This document shows, piece by piece, positions 57,537 through 64,000 of a stretch of 64,000 nt of DNA; position 1 is the first letter of the stretch, and every line of letters starts with the position of its first letter. Source of the stretch: Arachis hypogaea (Eukaryota; Streptophyta; Magnoliopsida; Fabales; Fabaceae). The stretch is taken from positions 73,618,290 to 73,682,289 of the forward strand of contig NC_092048.1 in the NCBI RefSeq assembly GCF_003086295.3, written 5' to 3'. The notes beneath the pieces were generated by a model that was given only the letters and a program-made list of their open reading frames with translations, was not told where the DNA came from and made no database searches. The position numbers and the translations under genes were made by a program.

Positions 57537-59037
57537 TGATAAACCATTATTTTATGGTTTACATTGTGTTTAATTGTGTGGTTTTATCAAATCTTTACCC
57601 ACTTATTCATTAAATAAGCATGCATTTATAATTCCTTCCTAAAAATACTTTATGGTTGAAAACTTGCTTCTTAGAAACTTTTAATTTTGTATTTTAAATT
57701 CTCCTTTATTCCATTCAATGCCGTGATCTGTTTGTTGAGTGTTTCATGCTTTATAGGGCATGAATGACTTGGAGATTAGAAAGGAAGCTTGCAAAAATGG
57801 AAGGAACACAAGAAATTAAGGAGATAACCAGCGAGAAGTGACGCGAACGCATGGCTCACGCGACCGCGCGACATAAAGGAAATTGCAGTGATGCGGACGC
57901 ATGGCTCATGTGACCGCACAGATTGGAAACTACACGAGTGACGCGAAGGCGTGGACGATGCGCACGCGTGGCAAGGCGAAATGCTGGATGACGCGAATGC
58001 CTGTACGACGCGATCACGTGACATGCGCGATCTGTAGAATCTGCAGAATTTGCTGGGAGCGATTTTGGGCCCTGTTTTAACCCAGTTTTCGGCCCAGAAA
58101 AGCAGATTAGAGCCAGGGAACATGCAGATACAAAGAACAACATTCATTCCGCATAATTTTTAGTTTTAGATTGGATTTTACCTCTCCTCTAGGTTTTCTC
58201 TCTAAACATTCATAGTTCTTAAGATTTTGATTTTATTGCTTTTTGGATTGTGATATTGAGAAGAGTTATTACCTCCATCAAGACTTCGTCATTCTAGTTT
58301 GTTTCCTTACTTGTCACTTACTCTTTCATGTCCTTTATTTACTCAGAGTTACTCTTGGATTATTTCTAGAATTTATTTATACAAGAACTATTTTTATTTT
58401 TAATTGATCCTTTTTATTATTATTTATTATGTCTTTCAGTATTTCTCTTCCTTATTTTGTGAAATTTACATTCATAATGAGCGAGTAGTTCCATAACTTG
58501 ATTGGGAGATGATTGAAGGAAACCTTGAGTTGGATTACTCAAGAGAAAAATTGTAATTGGGTTTATTGTTGGATCGCCCTCTAGTCATTGACACTAGTCC
58601 TTCTCAAGGGAGAGGATTAGGACTTGTCACAAGAAATAGCTTTCCAACTTGCTTGACTTTCCTCTACCTAGTAAAGGATAACTAAACAGAACAACCTTCA
58701 ATTATCAATTAATCTTGAGAGTACTCCAACAAGAATAGGACTTCCAAATAATCCACTCCCAGTCAAGGTTTTTATTTAAACTTTACATAAATTCTCCAAT
58801 TTAATTTCTTGTTTATCAACTCAAACCATTTTTGAAAACATCTGATTAATAAAGTAGCACATCTTTCTGCAACTCGTTGGGAGACGACCTGGGATTCATA
58901 CCCCCAGTATTTTAATTTTAATTTTAATTTTTTGACAACCCTTCTAAATTGATAAACGGATTTTCGGTTAGTTAAGAACTGTACTTGCAACATATCTCTT
59001 ATAATAATTTCTTAACTCGCCAATTTTCGCCACGTCA
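57537..59037 (+). repeat. LTR-P: solo LTR in the primer site of TE-M
   Basis: TGATAAACCATTATTTTATGG...CGCCACGTCA, target duplication CGGTG on both sides, 1501 bases. CpG-rich block at 57838-58028 (GACGCGAACGCATGGCTCAC type). U5 end with ACGACCTGGGATTCA resembles LTR-N and LTR-F. Open frames at 57776-58147 (minus) lie in the CpG block and are not genes. Confidence 0.92.
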
Positions 59038-59048
59038 CGGTGCCATTT

Positions 59049-60588
59049 TGATGAATGGATTTTTGATGGTATAGAATTTCACTAATGAAATCTCGTTGCA
59101 AGTATAGTTTCTAAACCAATCAATAATCCTTTCATACAAAAATTTGTTTGTCACAAGTACAAACCCCTAAAATCTATAAACCGAAGTATTTAAACCTCGG
59201 GTCGTTCTCCCTAGGAATTGCAATAAAATGTTCTTGTTATTGGTTATAAGTTATGTTTGGGGTTTTGATAAGAGACATGAAAGATAAATGACAAGGAAGT
59301 AAACTAATGGCTAAAAAGGTCTTGGCAAGGGTTGGTGGTCAAGGATCTCTATCCCTATCACTAACCACAACATGAGAATTGGCAAGGATCAATCCCATTA
59401 AATCATCCTCTAACCAGTAAAGGAAAGTCAAATGAGCTATATCAATCCAAGTACATAAGTCCTAGCTCTCCACCAATTCAATTAGTGAGACCTAGAGTTA
59501 ATGGCTCCCAATCATCAATTACTTGGACATTAGTAACTCAAGAGTTCCTAAGTTACCTTCCCAAGCCAAGAGCATAAAATTCTACTCTAACATCCTTGCA
59601 AGTATTTCATCAAACACTTGGAAGGCATAAAAAGAAAACATAGTAAAATTGCAAGAAAAGTAAATCTACTACTCAATATTGTAAGGAATTAAACAACAAC
59701 AAATCAAATAAACATGAAAGGAAATCAAAACATGAATTGTATTAAAAAGGAAAATAGGAGAAACAAAAGTGCATCAACATCAAAGTAGAGAACTACAAAA
59801 ATTAAATGCTAAACTAGAGAAGAGATGTAGAAGAAGAAGAATTACAAAAGGAAAAGTGAATCAAAGCATGAAATTAACCTAGATCTAAGAATTTCTAATC
59901 TAGATCTAACCTAATCCTAATTCTAGAGAGAAGTGAGAGTTTCTCTCTCTAAAACTAACTTTCACTCCTAAAACTAAACTAAAACTAACTAAGTGTCTAA
60001 GTGTCTCATCCCCCTTCAATCCTTGGGTTAAATAGCATCAGAAATGAGTTAGATTGGGCCCAAAAATGCTCCCAAAATCGCTGGCCACGAGTTGCATTAA
60101 ATGAATCATGTGCAACATCGGCGTGTACGCGTACAGTGCGTGTACGCATCCCTAGATGCACAGTAACTATGGCAAATCTTATCAATTTGAAGTCCCGGAT
60201 GTTAGCTTTCCAACGCAACTAGAACCGCGTCATTTGGACCTCTGTAGCTCAAGTTATGGTCGATTAAGTGCGAAGAGGTCGGGCTTGACAGCTTTGTGAT
60301 TCCTTCATTTCTTCATGAGTTCTCCATTTCTACATGCTTTTTCTTCATTCCCTTGATCCAATCCTTATCTCCTAAACCTGAAATCACTTAACAAACATAT
60401 TAAGGCATCTAATGGAATCAAGGTGAATTAAATTTAGTTATATTAAGACCTAAAAAGCATGTTTTCACTTTTAAACACAATTAAAGGAGAATAACAAAAA
60501 CTATGCTATTTCATTGGATACATGGGAGAAAATTTTACAAAACCCTCTAAATTCAACACAAGATAAATCCTAAAATCGGGGTTTATCA
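59049..60588 (-). repeat. TE-M 5' LTR
   Basis: TGATGAATGG...GGGGTTTATCA on the plus strand, 1540 bases, followed by GACTC. CpG-rich block at 60108-60170. Confidence 0.92.
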
Positions 60589-60593
60589 GACTC

Positions 60594-61140
60594 TGGCGAC
60601 GGAAACTTACATTCAATGACAATAAAGCTTCTGGAATCTCAAAAGAAACGAAACCCAAAACTTGAAACCTTTCGAGCAACGGATCTCGTCGATAACAGCT
60701 TCATTCATCGGCAACAGAGGCATACACAGCGGCCACAGGCTCTAGTAGCAGCGGATATGGTGGTGACAGGTCCTTCAATGGTAGCAGAACGCGACATCCC
60801 CTCTCCTCTCTCGCATTCGGACTCCCGACGGCAACGGACTTCACGGCGAAGTGACTGCGGCGGCATGAGTCCCACAAAGATGACGACAAATGCGAGGTCA
60901 GTGGCTGGCCCGACGCTCCCTCTCTCACCCGCGAGCTCTCACTTCCCTCTTCGCGAACGGCGGCGGCAACGGTTTCTAGAGGTGGCGGCACGACGGCAGC
61001 AGGACGTCCTAGCGGCGGCGAGCTTCTCCCTCCCCGGCGCTCTCTTCCTCTCTCTCAGATCTCCCTCTCTTCCCCCTTCACCCTTTCTGTGGCTCCCTTC
61101 TCCTCTCATCCCTTTCTTTCTTTCTTTCTGTTTCTGATGG
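60594..61140 (-). other. CpG-rich leader of LTR-K
   Basis: GC-rich stretch with GCGGCGGC and CTCTCTC runs, on the minus strand just after the AT-rich LTR start; same position and style as 10320-11100 in LTR-B. Overlapping frames on both strands (60616-61137 plus, 60991-60701 minus) mirror the composition and are not called genes. Confidence 0.5.
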
Positions 61141-62293
61141 GTGTGTGCGTGTGTTTTGGTTGGGCAAAAAAGGGGGCTACGGCTATTGTTTGTGTTTGGG
61201 GGTTAGGGTTCAATTTGGTAAAAGTTAGGGTTAGGGTTTGTGTATTGTAATTGGGGATTTGGGTTAACTAGGGTTTGGAAATTTCTAAATCAATTTAGGT
61301 TATATGGTATTTATTTTGAAATCTAATTTAATCTCTAAAGTTACTTTAAAATATTACTTGTGATATAAAAATACTCTAATTAAAAATATATTACAATATA
61401 ACTAATTTACTTTATTAATAAAACATAAAGTATTTATTTATAAAAATATTATCATATAAAAAATCTTATTATTTTACAGCTACTAATTTTATAATTTAAA
61501 TATAAGAATTAATTTAATAATTAAAAAATTAGATAAAATTTTAATTTAAATATCCAAGCATCATTATATTTAAATTTCTAAGACTTTAAATCGTCAATAG
61601 AAAAATAATCTAAAATTATAGAGTTTGGATAAAAATCTTAATTTATTTCAAATCCAGTTAATCAAAACTACCTTTAATTATCCTCAATAAAATAAAATAA
61701 TTTATGAATTTAAAGCTGTAAATAAAATTACTTATTTGTGTCTTCTAGAACTCCAATTGGCCAAACTCAAATAGAAGGGGATCTACGTTACCATCAACTT
61801 CTATCGAACAAAAATGACCCTAACACGTAAAAGAGGAGGATACAAACACTTTTATCAGATTGAATTTTTTATTTGAATTTTGGAGCTTAAGAAATCAAAA
61901 CTAAAAACTCGTGGGGGGTTACGGTTTTCTCAAGGAACGCTTTCGGTCTTTCTCTCTTTCTTTTTGAAAGTTCAATTCGGTTATGAGATGGAAAAAGAAG
62001 ATTAGAGGATGATAGTATAATTGAACAAGGGATATATGTCAAAAGGGAGGGGGGGGTATGTGTCACGTTTGTTTTTTTGTTTCTTTTCCCTTTTTGTCTT
62101 TCTTAATCCATTCGGTCACCATGAATGGCACTTCTCAAAGGATAATAGCATTATGATTAAGTGCCTTTGGTTAATAAAGTAAGGAGATATGTGTTATGGT
62201 TTTACTTCCTTTGGTTTCCTAATGCATTCGGCCAAGAAAGGAGTGAAATGAATATTAAGTAATTATGCGAATTAAAAGACATATGTTGAGTTA

Positions 62294-62334
<41 letters not shown>

Positions 62335-62685
62335 TAATAATAATAATAATATATAAGGTTAAATATATATGAGTTACTAATATAAATGACATTAGTAACT
62401 TAAGAATAAAAGATATCTGATGAAACATTAGCAACTCTAAGCTCATCAAAAAATACCGATAATTAATTATATCGGCAAAAATCGGACTTGATAATAATAT
62501 TAATATTATTATCTAGACTCTATTATAATTAGAGCAAATAAAATAAATAAATAACATAATAATAAAATTATATTACCCTTTATTTTACTTCGGGATTCAA
62601 AGTCGACTCGTCAAAATAAAACTAATCGCTTTAAAATATTATTTTAAGAAAAACTCACGTTAGTACAAAAATTAGAGTTGTTACA
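61141..62685 (-). other. AT-rich 5' part of LTR-K (U3-like)
   Basis: Very AT-rich, no ORF; the minus strand starts TGTAACAACTCTAATTTTTG at 62685. Contains a (TAA)n tract and a G-run at 62049-62056. Confidence 0.55.
62291..62352. repeat. (TAA)n microsatellite
   Basis: About 60 bases of AAT trinucleotides with one AAC interruption. Confidence 0.95.
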
Positions 62686-62961
62686 AAATCTGCTTGCCCA
62701 AGAGGTAAACCGCATCGAGGGCCCCCATGTAGCAGTTGATGTAGAATTCACAGACCTAAGATGCGTTCACCTCCACCAGTTCCCTATCCAGAAACACCCA
62801 TCCCCACTGACCAATCCGATCATTAGTGAACTTTCTCAGCCCAGCAGTGATCTAGAGCTTTCACTCAACATGGAGGCTCTTTTTTGGAAATTTGGGGAAC
62901 TTCAGTTTTGAGTAGAGGTTGGAGAACTTAGATGGATCGGTAGGAGGTGTTGTAACACCCT
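62686..62961. other. Short unassigned segment between LTR-K and LTR-Q
   Basis: Less AT-rich than its surroundings. A 77-codon plus frame (62678-62911) has no recognisable motif. The end, GGTAGGAGGTG TTGTAACACCC, looks like a polypurine tract followed by the first bases of a TGTAACACCC-type LTR into which LTR-Q inserted; the flank of LTR-Q would be ACCCT. Confidence 0.35.
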
Positions 62962-64000
62962 TGATAAGCGGATATTTTATACGCTTTTTGCCATCATTTT
63001 CATATAGTTTTTAGCATATTTTGTTTAAGTTTCATTATGTTTTCATAATTTTAGTGTAAAATTCATATTTTTGGATTCAACTTTGAGTTTTTGTATTTTT
63101 ATGCAATTTCAGTTATTTTCTGGTTGAAATTGAGGAGCTAGAGCAAAAGTCTGATTCAGAGACAGAGAAAGTGCTGCAGATGTTGTCAGGATCTGATCTC
63201 CTTGCACTCGAAAGAGCTTTTCTAGAGCTAAAGAAGTCCAAATGGAGCGTTCTCAACGGCTATAGAAAGCTAACATCCAGGGATTTCCAGAAATATATAA
63301 TAGTCTATACTTTGCTTCATAATTGAATGCCCAAAACTGGTATTCAACGCCAGCCATCTGCCCCATTCTGGCCTCCAATGCCTAAGAAGGTACCCCAAGC
63401 CAACGTTCAATACCCTAGAACCCTCCTAGCACATGGCTTACTCGTTTGCTCAGCCCAAACACTCACCAAGTGGGCTCCAGAAGTAGATTTTTGCACTAAA
63501 AGACTGTTTTACCCTTTATATGTAATCCTTAGTAATTAGTCTAGTATTTATTTGAGAACTTTCATATTTTTCAAGAAACCTTTTGACACTTTACATGTTT
63601 CACATTGTATTTTCTATCAGTATGAGTCTCTAAACCTCCTAGGTTGAGAGGAGGAGCTCTGCTGAGTTTTATGGATTAATAAAGTATTATTGTTCTATCT
63701 TCAATCCGTGTTTGATTCTCTATTCTAAGATGTATCTTCAATCTTCATCCTTATGAATACGTTGAACCAGCACAAGGTTATCTCATTCTACATGGGTTCA
63801 GAGTAAGTCTTTCATCTGACAATGATGAACCACTAGCTTGATTATACATCTCTTAGACGGCCAATCCACGACTTCGTTGGGGATTTCTTGAGACATCAGT
63901 TCAGTCGAGGTATGGGGAGATTAGAGTCTTTGAGGTAGAGGCTAGGACCAAAGGCGCAACATTCTCGGATCCAGAAGATTCGACCTTGTTTGTGGCATTT
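62962..64000 (+). repeat. LTR-Q: LTR of a TE-D-like element, runs off the window
   Basis: Starts TGATAAGCGGATATTTTATACGC, close to TE-D's LTR start. GGCGTTCAACGCC-type modules are weak here (63331-63410). The GGAGCTCTGCTGAGTTTTATGG and ATCCACGACTTC segments match the middle of the other LTRs of this group. Whether it is solo or belongs to a full element cannot be seen. Confidence 0.75.

Larger units (their letters stand above)
45931..60588 (-). mobile_element. TE-M: complete non-autonomous LTR retrotransposon with three nested insertions
   Basis: Target duplication GACTC at 45926-45930 and 60589-60593. Plus-strand LTRs 45931-47459 and 59049-60588 start TGATGAATGG and end GGGGTTTATCA. Its own interior is 47460-49437 and 56187-57536 plus a few bases at 59043-59048; LTR-N with CACTA-O and LTR-P account for the rest. 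Same plan as TE-L: tRNA-Asp primer site, one Tyr/Pro/Gln-rich ORF, long 3' UTR with purine tract, polypurine tract. No enzyme motifs. Confidence 0.88.
33453..62685 (-). repeat. LTR-K: long chromovirus-like LTR split by three insertions
   Basis: Plus-strand ends are TGTTACGCTTCC (33453) and AGAGTTGTTACA (62685). Its own pieces are 33453-33586, 35701-37350, 44689-45930 and 60594-62685, about 5.1 kb together. They join exactly at the duplications of LTR-J (ATAAC), TE-L (ACCAT) and TE-M (GACTC). On the minus strand it has an AT-rich start (promoter-like), a CpG-rich leader (60594-61140), then a part homologous to LTR-E (36420-36800 matches the region around 20500-22320). Its own duplication is unclear: CAAAA precedes the left end and overlaps the right end. 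Confidence 0.7.

Noticed and set aside
60616..61137. 173-codon open frame, plus strand
   Set aside because: Low-complexity Arg/Ser/Pro composition in a CpG-rich leader that by context is transcribed from the other strand; a mirror frame exists at 60701-60991.
62678..62911. 77-codon plus-strand frame as a gene
   Set aside because: It starts inside the end of LTR-K, has no motif I recognise and is short; left as unassigned sequence.

Overview
This window is plant nuclear DNA made almost entirely of nested transposable elements. I see no intact host gene, no tRNA or rRNA gene and no CRISPR array. The element types (Athila/Tat-like and chromovirus-like Ty3 LTR retrotransposons, tRNA-Asp primer sites, a CACTA transposon) and the many GGCGTTTAACGCC-type modules in LTRs starting TGATGAGCGGATA are what I associate with peanut (Arachis). 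Legume is likely and Arachis probable, but this rests on memory of repeat style, not a search.

Left part (1-17032). The window opens in the 5' LTR of TE-A (+, 1-8690), a gag-protease element without reverse transcriptase or integrase that carries a second, downstream ORF. TE-A sits in a long minus-strand LTR (LTR-B, 8691-11935). LTR-B in turn sits in a chromovirus-like element TE-C, of which a 5' LTR fragment (11936-12697), a decayed interior and a 3' LTR (13913-17032) remain. TE-C had inserted into codon 25-26 of the gag gene of TE-D (minus strand).

Middle (17033-32412). This is TE-D's 5' leader and 5' LTR, opened by two insertions. Solo LTR-E (18309-23251, TSD AAAAG) itself contains solo LTR-F (20572-22078, TSD GTGTT). 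Composite TE-G (23743-31298, TSD TGAAG) splits TE-D's LTR; it holds the 3' half of minus-strand TE-H (a relative of TE-A) and the LTR-I segment, and looks recombinant.

Right part (32413-64000). One long minus-strand LTR (LTR-K, 33453-62685) is split by solo LTR-J (33587-35695, TSD ATAAC), complete element TE-L (37351-44683, TSD ACCAT) and complete element TE-M (45931-60588, TSD GACTC). TE-M contains solo LTR-N (49438-56181, TSD GTCCC) and solo LTR-P (57537-59037, TSD CGGTG, inserted in TE-M's primer binding site). LTR-N contains a CACTA transposon, CACTA-O (50277-55544, TSD TTA). CACTA-O carries exon fragments of four unrelated host genes, all in one direction: a receptor-like kinase, zeta-carotene desaturase, a VASt/GRAM-type protein and a trichome-birefringence-like acyltransferase. 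LTR-Q (62962-64000) runs off the right end.

TE-A, TE-H, TE-L and TE-M encode no visible replication enzymes and would depend on proteins supplied by other elements. TE-A and TE-H share an ORF of putative-plant-transposon-protein type; TE-L and TE-M share a Tyr/Pro/Gln-rich ORF I do not recognise. The four share architecture: a tRNA-Asp primer site where visible, extra copies of a polypurine-tract-like motif in the interior, and a long sense-strand purine tract about 0.65-0.75 kb before the 3' LTR. Most LTR families here also carry arrays of short inverted-repeat modules whose sequence differs by family.
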